A program made the position numbers and the translations under genes. A stretch of 64,000 bases of DNA. Source: Candidatus Kapaibacterium sp. GTDB taxonomy: Bacteria; Bacteroidota; Ignavibacteria; Kapaibacteriales; Kapaibacteriaceae. Positions 1 through 8,099 of this stretch are shown piece after piece (within the stretch, counting starts at the first letter, position 1; every line of letters begins with the position of its first letter). Under the pieces are notes generated by a model. That model was not told the origin of the DNA, did not search any database, and saw nothing but the letters and a program-made list of their open reading frames with translations. The stretch lies in NCBI GenBank assembly GCA_022842685.1, contig JALHPC010000002.1, forward strand, positions 22,193-86,192, written 5' to 3'.

Positions 1-33
1 TCCAGCGCCGCCGGTAATGAGTACTCGTTGCAT
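1..33 (-). CDS. NAD-dependent epimerase/dehydratase, N-terminal fragment (cut by window edge)
   Basis: Reading leftward from an ATG at 33-31, the sequence encodes MQRVLITGGAG and then leaves the window. This is the beta1 strand and the start of the glycine-rich NAD(P)-binding loop (TGGAGxxG) of extended short-chain dehydrogenases, the family of sugar-nucleotide epimerases and dehydratases such as RmlB or UDP-glucuronate decarboxylase. Only 11 residues are visible, so the substrate cannot be named. It follows the FG-GAP protein on the same strand with a gap of 27 bases. Confidence 0.6.
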   Translation of the reverse strand, partial: MQRVLITGGAG

Positions 34-60
34 GCGCAAAGATACGGGCTCCGCGTTGGG

Positions 61-3000
61 CTAGCGTTGGACGATATGCACACGAACTGTGGCGCCGCTA
101 CCGTCGAGCATGTGAACAAGGTAGGTAGCCGGTGGTAATGCCTGCAGTGTAGCACGGACGTGACTAGCTTCAACAGACGTTATCAACCGACCTTGAATGT
201 CGAGGATTGTTGCTTTGTGAACCGATGTTGTCTCGATTTCATCCGGCCGCACCCCAACCGTTCCGCCGGTGGTAAACTCGCCCACGCTACTCCACTCGCC
301 TTCGCCAGCACGGTTCGTAGCACGCACCCTCCACCGATACGTTGTTTGTGGCTTTAACGCCGGCAGCACCGTTAGCGCAGAGTCAGTTCGTGTTCGTTCG
401 TAAGGGGCATCGAACACACCGAGCGAGTCCAGTTGAAAGATGTACTGCTCGGCCGTAGCTAACCGTCGAACAGTAAGTATTGGGCGTAGCGGTAGTCCCG
501 TGGCGCCGTCTGCAGGAAGCAGGCGGTCTGGCGCCGGCGGCGCACCATACGTGGTGAACCGAATGGTTGTCCATGCCCCTCGCATGGGAATGCCCACAAG
601 GTAAGGCCTGATGCGAAGTACGTAATCGGTGCTTGCCTGCAGGCCAACAATGCTGTCCCGAAGACCCGTAAGAACTGGTGCACTATAGAGGATGCTGGTA
701 GTGTCTGCCGCCGTGGTAAGATGAAGTTCGTAGGATACCTGTTGCGTTAGCAACGCCTCGGATGGACGTGCAGCCTGCCACTGTGCTTCGAAGACCATTG
801 GCACACCAGTGTCACCGTCCTTCGGATACGTTACCTGCCAGGCATCAAACAATGGTGCACCGATGATGGCCAGACGCGGCGACGTCCATCGTGTGGTGTC
901 GTCGGCATTGCAAAGCCGCCAATAGGCGCTGCCTGCTTGCATTGGCAGAGTAATCGTGGCTGTGGCTTCCGTATAGGGTCCATACCGCTGAACATTGCTG
1001 CGAAACAACGCGTCCGACGAAACCTCGAGCATCACGGCGGCTCCACTCGTGCGCCACGTAAACGTTGCTTGCTGCGGCACGCCCACGGCCCCATGAAGTG
1101 GCGTTAGGGCCGAAGGAAGATGCACGGCAGCACGCGAAGCGTTCGCGCCGCGCATTAGCAGCCAGGTGGCCCCTGCCTGCATGGGTTGGCGCCATGCCGT
1201 TGCTGTGCCGTCTGGCCAGCGCACGTGAACGCTGTCCACGCGGTCGCTCGAACCAATGCCAATGTGCAGGTCGCGTGTCATCTGCGACGCACGGCCTCCG
1301 CTTACGGTGCCGGGTAGCCATCTGCGGTAGCGAGTGCCACCAGCCCAGGTCGTTAGCCGTGCCCCGTAGGCATGGCGAATTGCCGTCGTGTCGTGAATGC
1401 GGAAGATAATGCCTTGTCCTTCCGTGGAAACATCGTTACGGTAGAGCTTTGTATGCTCGGTGCCCGAGGCACAAACGAGGTCCAGGTCACCATCGCCGTC
1501 TAGATCGGCGCGGGCGGCCGTCCACGGCCCGTGATGATCGATGTTCCAGTGCCATGTCCGGTCCGTCATCGTACCACCAACGTTCTTATACATGCGTGCT
1601 CGCCGCAGTGCGCCAGCCCCGCGTTGCTCGTAGGCGATTTGTCCATGCCAAAGATCTTGCAGGCCGTCTTGGTCGAAATCGCCAAAGCACATACCGGCAT
1701 TCATCTCAAAGAAGTTCACGCCGCCGCTCGAGGCAGTACGTGGCGCAAAGCGACCTTCTGCCGTGCCGTCATGTATCCAGATAAGCGACGGATTGGAGTA
1801 TCGCGCACGCGAGTCGGGATGGCCAAGGTTTCCCACGGCGAGGTCTTGGTCGCCGTCGTTGTCAACGTCTGCCCAGTCGCTGCCCATGCCGTGACCAAAG
1901 TAGTTGGGGACGTCTGTAGCCATGCCCTGCACGCCGGTAGCAACGGATACATCGGTAAACGTTCCGTCGCCATTGTTGCGGTACAGTCTGTCGGGCGCTA
2001 GTCGATAGGTGGCCACGAAGATGTCCACCAAGCCATCGTCGTTGTAATCGCCAATACTGGCTCCCCATGTATCAAAATGGGGCGCCGGTTCACCTGCGGC
2101 GATGCCTGATGCCGCGGTTACGTCTTCGAAGGTGCCGTTGGCACGCTGACGGAAGAGCTTGTCTTGGAAATACACTTCTTGGCCTGACTGCTCGGTGCGG
2201 CCGTTGGCGATAAATAGGTCTAGGCGACCGTCGCGGTTATAGTCGAACCACAGTGGCGTCACCGTTGGGGCGTTGTTCACGATGCCCGTGGCAGCAGTGA
2301 TGTCGGTAAACGTAAGGTCGCCATTGTTCCGCCAGACCTTGTCGTTGCCGAATCCGTTGACGGCAAAGCAATCGACGTCGCCGTCATTGTCGACATCGGC
2401 CCACACCGTGGCCGACCCATTGATGGGCGAGGCAAGCGCCTCGAAACGCAGTGCCCCTTTGTTGATAAAGATTCGGGAGCCGAGCACGACGTCATCGAGG
2501 CCGTCGTTGTTGATGTCGACGGTTGCAACGTTATCGGTTTTGATAGGCGCGCTGTTATGAGAGAGCTCCGACGGTAGCGTAACATCAACAAAGCCGGGGA
2601 GTGGGCGAGGCAGAGCGAGGGGTTCAACAACGAGGCGAACCATGTAGTCGCCGCTAGCCCGGTAAAAGATGCCGGGGATATTAAAGAAGTTGGGGTTGGG
2701 CGAAACCGGGTCGAAATAGAACGATCGGATATCGCCTTGGGCGGCATCCATACCCCAGTAAGGACCGTTGGGGCGAACAAGGTGTTGGACAACGATGCGG
2801 TCGAAGCCGCCGAGCACAATATTGCGAGAGCGAAGGTCGACGACGCGCCATCCTGGGGCCTCCACAGACAACGTCTCGGCGGCAATGGTGTTGTACGGTA
2901 GGCAGTACTGCGTTGGTGGGATGGCGCCTTCGGCGGCGTCGCCAGTTAGATAGACGACATCGCTGCCACTACCGGTGCCGTAGAAGATGTGGAACTCGAG

Positions 3001-3162
3001 AATACGGCATGGTCCTCCAGGGTCGAGGATGACAGATTCTTCCCAGTTTGACCGCGACTGATTGGTGGTTCGCATCGTCCCATCGTCGAGGCGAAGGGTG
3101 TCGACAGCGCTTTGCAGAGGCGCCGTTGCGAGCACAAAGAGGAGAAGTGCAACGAGGGGCAT
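61..3162 (-). CDS. FG-GAP/VCBS repeat protein with ASPIC/UnbV and FN3-like domains, T9SS cargo
   Basis: This 1033-residue secreted protein starts with a signal peptide (about residues 1-18). At least seven calcium-binding-type VCBS/FG-GAP repeats follow between about 205 and 590; examples are DINNDGLDDV, DVDNDGDVD, DYNRDGRLD and DLDGDGDLD. Next comes an ASPIC/UnbV-like segment (about 610-680) ending in VRWPDG. Two or three Ig/fibronectin-III-like domains occupy about 690-960, with RWRVRATNRAGEGEW typical of FN3. The last ~75 residues fit a T9SS type A sorting domain (ILDIQGR, then LPPATYLVHM). It is probably exported through the outer membrane and kept at the surface or released. The repeats form an integrin-like beta-propeller, which suggests binding rather than catalysis; no enzyme motif is seen. 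Confidence 0.9.
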   Translation of the reverse strand: MPLVALLLFVLATAPLQSAVDTLRLDDGTMRTTNQSRSNWEESVILDPGGPCRILEFHIFYGTGSGSDVVYLTGDAAEGAIPPTQYCLPYNTIAAETLSVEAPGWRVVDLRSRNIVLGGFDRIVVQHLVRPNGPYWGMDAAQGDIRSFYFDPVSPNPNFFNIPGIFYRASGDYMVRLVVEPLALPRPLPGFVDVTLPSELSHNSAPIKTDNVATVDINNDGLDDVVLGSRIFINKGALRFEALASPINGSATVWADVDNDGDVDCFAVNGFGNDKVWRNNGDLTFTDITAATGIVNNAPTVTPLWFDYNRDGRLDLFIANGRTEQSGQEVYFQDKLFRQRANGTFEDVTAASGIAAGEPAPHFDTWGASIGDYNDDGLVDIFVATYRLAPDRLYRNNGDGTFTDVSVATGVQGMATDVPNYFGHGMGSDWADVDNDGDQDLAVGNLGHPDSRARYSNPSLIWIHDGTAEGRFAPRTASSGGVNFFEMNAGMCFGDFDQDGLQDLWHGQIAYEQRGAGALRRARMYKNVGGTMTDRTWHWNIDHHGPWTAARADLDGDGDLDLVCASGTEHTKLYRNDVSTEGQGIIFRIHDTTAIRHAYGARLTTWAGGTRYRRWLPGTVSGGRASQMTRDLHIGIGSSDRVDSVHVRWPDGTATAWRQPMQAGATWLLMRGANASRAAVHLPSALTPLHGAVGVPQQATFTWRTSGAAVMLEVSSDALFRSNVQRYGPYTEATATITLPMQAGSAYWRLCNADDTTRWTSPRLAIIGAPLFDAWQVTYPKDGDTGVPMVFEAQWQAARPSEALLTQQVSYELHLTTAADTTSILYSAPVLTGLRDSIVGLQASTDYVLRIRPYLVGIPMRGAWTTIRFTTYGAPPAPDRLLPADGATGLPLRPILTVRRLATAEQYIFQLDSLGVFDAPYERTRTDSALTVLPALKPQTTYRWRVRATNRAGEGEWSSVGEFTTGGTVGVRPDEIETTSVHKATILDIQGRLITSVEASHVRATLQALPPATYLVHMLDGSGATVRVHIVQR

Positions 3163-3185
3163 CGTGAACCTCCAAGGGTGGGGTG

Positions 3186-3677
3186 TTACTTCGAGATTGT
3201 CAGGTTGAAGGTGCCGTTGGTTACGGTCTTCTGGATTCGTGCAGAATTGGAAGCGGTGAACGAGAACGTACCTGCGACCTTGCTGGCCGTGAGTTCGGTC
3301 AGGTTGATCGATCCTGTTCCATCGACCATTGACGTGACGTAGGTTTGCGAGGCCTCGGGAGCAAGGGTAACCGTTGCTACATTCGGGTTTGTGAGTCCGC
3401 CAAGTGGGTACGTTCCAGTTGCCTCGGCGCCAATGATGCGCAATTGGATTTGACGTCCGCGACTATCACTACCGGCAATTGCGAGGACTCCGCCTGTATG
3501 GACAGCCGACGTTGCCACGCTAGCTGTGAACGACGTGCCGTCCACGGTAGCGCTTACGGTGCCAGTTGGCGTGTCGGACGGTGAAGAGGAGTTGCTACAT
3601 GCCGCCAGGGTAAGGCAAATGGTAGCGCACAGGGCGACGATGCGAATAGAGCGTTGAAGAACAGTGGATAGAATCAT
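3186..3677 (-). CDS. lipoprotein, DUF6252-like
   Basis: The 163-residue product begins with a lipoprotein signal: basic start, hydrophobic stretch and lipobox LAAC with the modified Cys near residue 27. A Ser-rich linker and a single beta-rich domain follow, opening with VSATVDGTSFTA and closing with GTFNLTI. This layout is common in small Bacteroidota lipoproteins annotated as DUF6252. The function is unknown. It is on the same strand as the FG-GAP gene downstream and the membrane protein gene upstream, with only 7 bases to the latter, so co-transcription is likely. Confidence 0.75.
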   Translation of the reverse strand: MILSTVLQRSIRIVALCATICLTLAACSNSSSPSDTPTGTVSATVDGTSFTASVATSAVHTGGVLAIAGSDSRGRQIQLRIIGAEATGTYPLGGLTNPNVATVTLAPEASQTYVTSMVDGTGSINLTELTASKVAGTFSFTASNSARIQKTVTNGTFNLTISK

Positions 3678-3684
3678 GATACGT

Positions 3685-4113
3685 TTAATCTAGGAGTACG
3701 GTGATGCCATTAATGTACTGGATACCAACAAGAACAAGGGCGGCTGCAAGGGCAAGCCACATGCCGAGCGACAAGATATGGACTGAACCATCGAACCAGG
3801 GGATGACTGCGAACGAACGGCGGGAGGTGCGAACATCGTCGGCGGTCACATCTACTGGGGCACAGCCCCTCGTATTCGCGGCGTTAATGACTAAGGTTAG
3901 ACGTCGAGATTCCCGCAGGTAGTCGATGCCCCATACTGATAGCAGAATGAAGTAGATGATCGACTGACCGCTCCGAAACGCAGCATGCTCTTCGGCAGGC
4001 ATGGCATAGAGCAGGAACCAAAACATGCCAGCGAGTGCAAATGCCAGTCGAAGAAGACGTCCGTACTGAGTACGCTGCGGAACGTAGAGTTCGTAGAGTG
4101 TTGAATGAAGCAT
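3685..4113 (-). CDS. small membrane protein of unknown function
   Basis: The 142-residue protein has a basic cytoplasmic start, two hydrophobic segments near residues 22-42 and 52-68, a soluble stretch containing RRLTLVINAANTRG, and a third hydrophobic segment near 112-135. I do not recognise a family. It lies immediately upstream of the lipoprotein gene and downstream of the rpsP terminator, so it probably has its own promoter in the short gap before its ATG. Confidence 0.65.
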   Translation of the reverse strand: MLHSTLYELYVPQRTQYGRLLRLAFALAGMFWFLLYAMPAEEHAAFRSGQSIIYFILLSVWGIDYLRESRRLTLVINAANTRGCAPVDVTADDVRTSRRSFAVIPWFDGSVHILSLGMWLALAAALVLVGIQYINGITVLLD

Positions 4114-4133
4114 AGGTTATAATCGATAATACA

Positions 4134-4168
4134 AACAGCGCGCAGGAACGGGGCCCCTGCGCGCTGTT
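4134..4168 (-). terminator. intrinsic terminator after rpsP
   Basis: A perfect 13-bp GC-rich stem (4134-4146 with 4156-4168) is followed on the minus strand by a T-rich tract (TTTGTATTAT). It sits 25 bases downstream of the rpsP stop codon and ends the ffh-rpsP transcript. Confidence 0.8.
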
Positions 4169-4192
4169 GCGATAGTAATATCAACGAAAGTC

Positions 4193-4672
4193 TTACTCTG
4201 CGGCGGGAGAATCTGCTGGAGCTTCTGCTGCTGGAGCTTCTGCTGCTGGAGCTTCTGCTGCTGGAGCTGCCTCTTCGACGATAGGAGCATTGGCAGCGGC
4301 AAACTTGGCAGCTGCACGCTTGGCACGAAGCTCTTGGCGACGCTTCCACGTAGCGGCAGAGCGCTCGCGGTGCGTAAGGATTGCCGCTTCGATTTCGGCT
4401 TCGCTATGACCCTTGAGAGCTAGGTGCCGACGTAGAAGGACGCCTTCGCGTGAGAGGATTTGACGAACAACCTCGGTTGGCTGGGCGCCTACGCCAAGCC
4501 AGTACAGAGCACGGTCGACGTTGAGGTTGATGGACTTGGGCGACGTCATCGGATCGATGAAGCCAACCCGTTCAATGGAGGCGCCGTCGCGACGTGCGCG
4601 TCCGTCGATCGCAACGATGTCGTAGAAGGGAGCCTTCTTACGACCACGGCGACGCAAGCGGAGTTTTACCAT
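4193..4672 (-). CDS. rpsP: 30S ribosomal protein S16 with Ala/Glu-rich C-terminal extension
   Basis: The first ~85 residues are a standard bS16: MVKLRLRRRGRKKAPFYDIV at the start, then IERVGFIDPMTSP and the AxYWLGVGAQPTE segment. S16 binds 16S rRNA in the 5' domain of the small subunit. The product is 159 residues, about twice the minimal S16. The extra part is a basic helix (LTHRERSAATWKRRQELRAK) followed by an acidic low-complexity tail of AAEAP repeats ending in AAE. C-terminal extensions of this kind are common in Bacteroidota-group S16. It lies 33 bases downstream of ffh on the same strand, a widely conserved pairing. Confidence 0.97.
   Translation of the reverse strand: MVKLRLRRRGRKKAPFYDIVAIDGRARRDGASIERVGFIDPMTSPKSINLNVDRALYWLGVGAQPTEVVRQILSREGVLLRRHLALKGHSEAEIEAAILTHRERSAATWKRRQELRAKRAAAKFAAANAPIVEEAAPAAEAPAAEAPAAEAPADSPAAE
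4212..4265 (-). repeat. 15-bp tandem repeat inside rpsP
   Basis: Three exact copies of a 15-bp unit (gcttctgctgctgga on the plus strand, 4221-4265) follow a 9-bp partial unit. On the coding strand they give the AAEAP repeats of the S16 tail. The unit length is a multiple of three, so copy-number change would keep the frame. Confidence 0.9.
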
Positions 4673-4705
4673 AAGGGTATGTGTAAAAAATAGTGAAAGA
4701 GAGAG

Positions 4706-6034
4706 TTAGCGTCGTGCGGCAGCTTGTGGTCCCATAAGGTGGGCCATTTTTCCGCGCGACATGTTTTTCATCATTTTCTGCATGTCCTCGAACTGCTTAA
4801 TCAGTCGATTGACATCTTGAATCGAGGTGCCGCTGCCCAGGGCAATCCGTCGGCGTCTCGATCCATTCAACAACTTTGGCGACCGCCGCTCTTCAAGGGT
4901 CATCGACAACACGATGGCCTCGACGCGGGCAAAGGCGCGCTCGTCGATTTGCACGTTGCGTAATGCCTTGTCCATACCAGGAAGCATGCCAAGTAGGTCG
5001 CGCAGCGAGCCCATCTTCTTGATCATGCGCATCTGGTCGAGAAAGTCTTCGAACGTAAACTGATTCTTCTTGAGCTTCTCCTCTAGGCGAGCAGCTTCCT
5101 TTTCGTCGATTTGTGATTGTGCCTTTTCAACGAGCGTGATGATATCGCCCATGCCCAAGATGCGCGAGGCAATACGCTCGGGATGGAAAGGTTCGAGTTG
5201 GTCGATGTTTTCACCAACACCCACAAACTTGATGGGCTTGCCGAGTACAGATCGAATTGAAAGCGCAGCACCGCCGCGAGTATCGCCGTCTAACTTGGTG
5301 AGAATAACACCTGTTAGCTCGAGACGCTCATGGAAGGCCTGCGCCGTGTTTACGGCGTCTTGACCTGTCATGGCATCGCAAACGAACAACACTTCGTGAG
5401 GGCGAATGGCAGACTTTAAGTCGGCCACCTCTTGCATCATCGCTTCGTCAATCGTCAGCCGTCCTGCGGTATCGACAATCACGACGTCACGCCCATACTT
5501 GCGGGCATACGTCAAAGCTTCGCTTGCAATGTCAACCGGCTGGGCATCATCCTTCGAGAACACGGGCAGCGTCATCTTGGCACCCAGCGTCTTCAGCTGG
5601 TCTACAGCTGCAGGACGATAGATGTCGCACGCCACCAAGAGTGGCTGGCGTCCCTTTTTCTTGAGCTGGAAGGCAAGCTTAGCGCAAAACGTCGTCTTAC
5701 CAGAGCCCTGCAAGCCCGCAACCATGATAATCGTAGGTGCCTGCGGCGCAAAGCTAACGTCGGCCTTGTCGGTGCCCATCAGGGCTACAAGCTCATCATG
5801 GATGAGCTTGATCATCATCTGTCCAGGCAGGATATTGCCCTTGACTTCCATGCCGAGCGACTTTTCCTTGACGCTCTCGATAAACGACTTCACAACGCCA
5901 AGGTTGACGTCGGCTTCGAGCAACGCACGGCGCACCTCGGCAAGAGCGTCGGTGACGTTCTCCTCGGTGATTTTCGACTGGCCCCGGATCTTCTTCAGGG
6001 CTTCTTCGAGTTTTTCGCTTAGACTTTCGAACAT
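4706..6034 (-). CDS. ffh: signal recognition particle GTPase Ffh
   Basis: The 442-residue protein has the three SRP54 parts. The N-terminal helical domain covers about 1-90. The G domain includes GLQGSGKTT (P-loop, near 110), DTAGR (G3) and TKLDGDTRGG (G4). The methionine-rich M domain starts near 310 and contains LLGMLPGM, the RNA-binding GSRRRRIALGSG region and a Met-rich end (MQKMMKNMSRGKM). It binds the 4.5S RNA and signal sequences of nascent membrane and secreted proteins and docks with FtsY. It is transcribed with rpsP downstream. No 4.5S RNA gene is seen in this window. Confidence 0.98.
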   Translation of the reverse strand: MFESLSEKLEEALKKIRGQSKITEENVTDALAEVRRALLEADVNLGVVKSFIESVKEKSLGMEVKGNILPGQMMIKLIHDELVALMGTDKADVSFAPQAPTIIMVAGLQGSGKTTFCAKLAFQLKKKGRQPLLVACDIYRPAAVDQLKTLGAKMTLPVFSKDDAQPVDIASEALTYARKYGRDVVIVDTAGRLTIDEAMMQEVADLKSAIRPHEVLFVCDAMTGQDAVNTAQAFHERLELTGVILTKLDGDTRGGAALSIRSVLGKPIKFVGVGENIDQLEPFHPERIASRILGMGDIITLVEKAQSQIDEKEAARLEEKLKKNQFTFEDFLDQMRMIKKMGSLRDLLGMLPGMDKALRNVQIDERAFARVEAIVLSMTLEERRSPKLLNGSRRRRIALGSGTSIQDVNRLIKQFEDMQKMMKNMSRGKMAHLMGPQAAARR

Positions 6035-6098
6035 GGTCTGTAATAGAGAACGGCAAAAATACGGAAGTTTTCCGTTTGACGTTCAAGGGGGCAACGAA

Positions 6099-6133
6099 AA
6101 AGCGCCCGTCGGTCACGGGACCGACGGGCGCTT
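6099..6133 (-). terminator. intrinsic terminator after the DUF4397 gene
   Basis: A long inverted repeat (aagcgcccgtcggt paired with accgacgggcgctt) is followed on the minus strand by a run of Ts (ctttttcg). It lies about 20 bases past the stop codon of the DUF4397 protein gene and separates that unit from ffh. Confidence 0.9.
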
Positions 6134-6153
6134 TACATCGTATGCGTCTGTAC

Positions 6154-7971
6154 TTAGCGCGCGATAACGACTGCCGTGGTTCCTAGCAATCTTCCATCGG
6201 GCAGGGTTGCCACAATATGGTAGGTGCCGCTGGGCAGCGAGCTGCCATCGATTGTGGCTGTAAGCTCGTTTGACCCCGTTGCCGTATAGCTCGCACGACG
6301 AATGCCTGTGGCGTCGATCACATCAAAGCGGGCCAAAGCAAAGGTTGGTGCCTTGACAGTCACTACCACGTTGTTCGACGCCGGTACCGGGGCAACCGTC
6401 CAAGCATTGTGATCAACAAGACGCTCCCAATAGACAGACGTGGTATCGTTCGTATCCGGTGGAACCGTCGTGGTATCGCGAGCTAGCGTGTCGACAGCAG
6501 TTGTCAGTACGGTCGCAGTGCCATTGGCATCGATGAGCACAAGGCGAAGGCCGTAATTGGTCGGGTTGGCATTGTTGTTTCTTGCCGGGTCTAGAAATCC
6601 CGTGGCGAGTAGTGTGGCAGCGCGGTTGTTGCCGCGAAGGTCCATCTGGAAGCTGGCAATGATGGTGCCAGTGGCAAGATTGCGAACCATAACGGTGTCG
6701 ACGCCGGCGCGTGCAACATTGTACACTGCCGATCCCTGCTTGTAGGTGAGACGATTGGCAAGAACGCCGCGGCGGCGTGTTTCGAACGACAGCGACGGAG
6801 CATCTTGTACACCGTGTACGACACGAATGGCTGCACTGTCCGTGCCAGGTGAGCGCTCCAAGGCATCTTCCAGAATAAGGACGTCAATTTTAACGTTTAC
6901 ACTGTCGGGATTGCGAACGTAGCGTGCCGAATCTCGAATGCCAGTAAAGAGAACCTGGTAACGCTTGCCAGGCCGCAGCGTAGGTAGGTCGAACGTGTCG
7001 CGAACCTGCGTAAACGCCTGAACAGAATTTGCACTGACGCCGAACTGAAGTGGGACGCCTGCGGGGAAATCGGTGTATGCAGTGCCGCGTCGATACTGAA
7101 GATTGCGAACGTTTAGCTCTTTGTTGAGCCAGATGTTCGCTACACCGTAGGTGGGTTCAGCCATGTTGTGAATGTACTGCACACGTGCCGACTGCGAACC
7201 CGAGGTAAGGGGGTAGCGTACTACAGCACCGCTTTCAAGGATGCCAATGAGAGACAACGAGTCGGTACTGCTCTTGTTATCGCCTGGCGTTTGAAAGCCC
7301 GACAGAACGAATACCGTGATAGGCGTAACACCAGATAGGTCGACAACGAATCCACCAAGGAGCTTCTGCGTGCCGGGTTCGAACATCTGCATGCCGACGA
7401 TTTCGCGCTTAACTTCAACCATCGAACTGGTTTGGTCACCATACGTGAAGTTTCGCACTGCGATACCTGCACGGTTGCTGATGCGAAGGTCAAACTTGTT
7501 CATGTCGGTTGAGCCATGAACAAAGAACAGTCCTGTGTTTTGAACGGGATCACCTGGCTCGAGCGGAACCTTCACGAGACTCAGCGTGGACGTAATGGGG
7601 CGCTCGTCGGGGTTGGCCACGAAGCCAGTGCCAAGCACACCATTAAGGACGAGCACGTAGGCGTCGCCTTCTTCGCCGGTAAACTTCGTCGAGCCCAAGG
7701 TGCGGATGTTGGCAGGGTCAACACTCTTAGCAGTTGTGATTCTAATGTCGACTTCAAAGCCCGCAAACAGGAAGGCCACATCCGAGGCATTGCGTCCTGT
7801 TTGATAGGTAAGGTCTTCGATCTTATATACTTCGCCGGCCTGCGTGATGTGTACATCAACGAGGCGAAGTTCCGGATCTGCGCTGTTGTTGACAATCGTC
7901 ACGTCAACCTGTTGGGCATACACGGCTAGCGAAGTGCAGATCGCCAAGATCACGGAAAGGAACAACTTCAT
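6154..7971 (-). CDS. DUF4397-domain secreted protein, T9SS cargo
   Basis: I start this gene at the ATG at 7971 rather than the in-frame TTG four codons upstream, because the ATG directly begins a signal peptide (MKLFLSVILAICTSLAVYAQ). The 605-residue product has three beta-sandwich segments of about 120-150 residues. Two of them open with the typical VQYIHNMAEP and IRVVHGVQDAP signatures of DUF4397. A Thr/Pro/Asp linker (TTVPPDTNDTTS) leads to a C-terminal T9SS sorting domain of about 75 residues (FDVIDATGIRRASY, then LPSGTYHIVATLPDG). It is probably a surface or released binding protein; no catalytic motif is seen. Confidence 0.85.
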   Translation of the reverse strand: MKLFLSVILAICTSLAVYAQQVDVTIVNNSADPELRLVDVHITQAGEVYKIEDLTYQTGRNASDVAFLFAGFEVDIRITTAKSVDPANIRTLGSTKFTGEEGDAYVLVLNGVLGTGFVANPDERPITSTLSLVKVPLEPGDPVQNTGLFFVHGSTDMNKFDLRISNRAGIAVRNFTYGDQTSSMVEVKREIVGMQMFEPGTQKLLGGFVVDLSGVTPITVFVLSGFQTPGDNKSSTDSLSLIGILESGAVVRYPLTSGSQSARVQYIHNMAEPTYGVANIWLNKELNVRNLQYRRGTAYTDFPAGVPLQFGVSANSVQAFTQVRDTFDLPTLRPGKRYQVLFTGIRDSARYVRNPDSVNVKIDVLILEDALERSPGTDSAAIRVVHGVQDAPSLSFETRRRGVLANRLTYKQGSAVYNVARAGVDTVMVRNLATGTIIASFQMDLRGNNRAATLLATGFLDPARNNNANPTNYGLRLVLIDANGTATVLTTAVDTLARDTTTVPPDTNDTTSVYWERLVDHNAWTVAPVPASNNVVVTVKAPTFALARFDVIDATGIRRASYTATGSNELTATIDGSSLPSGTYHIVATLPDGRLLGTTAVVIAR

Positions 7972-8099
7972 CGATAACTCCAAAAGTACATGTTACTTCG
8001 TCGAGACAGCCCGTAGTTGCGAATGGTACGGATTGCTGTGTCCGAGCCGTCTCAATCGTTACTCAACCACAAAATGGTGAAAAGGTTTCATAAAATGCC

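Noticed and set aside
4212..4265. Possible CRISPR or other direct-repeat array
   Set aside because: The units are contiguous, without spacers, and in frame within rpsP.
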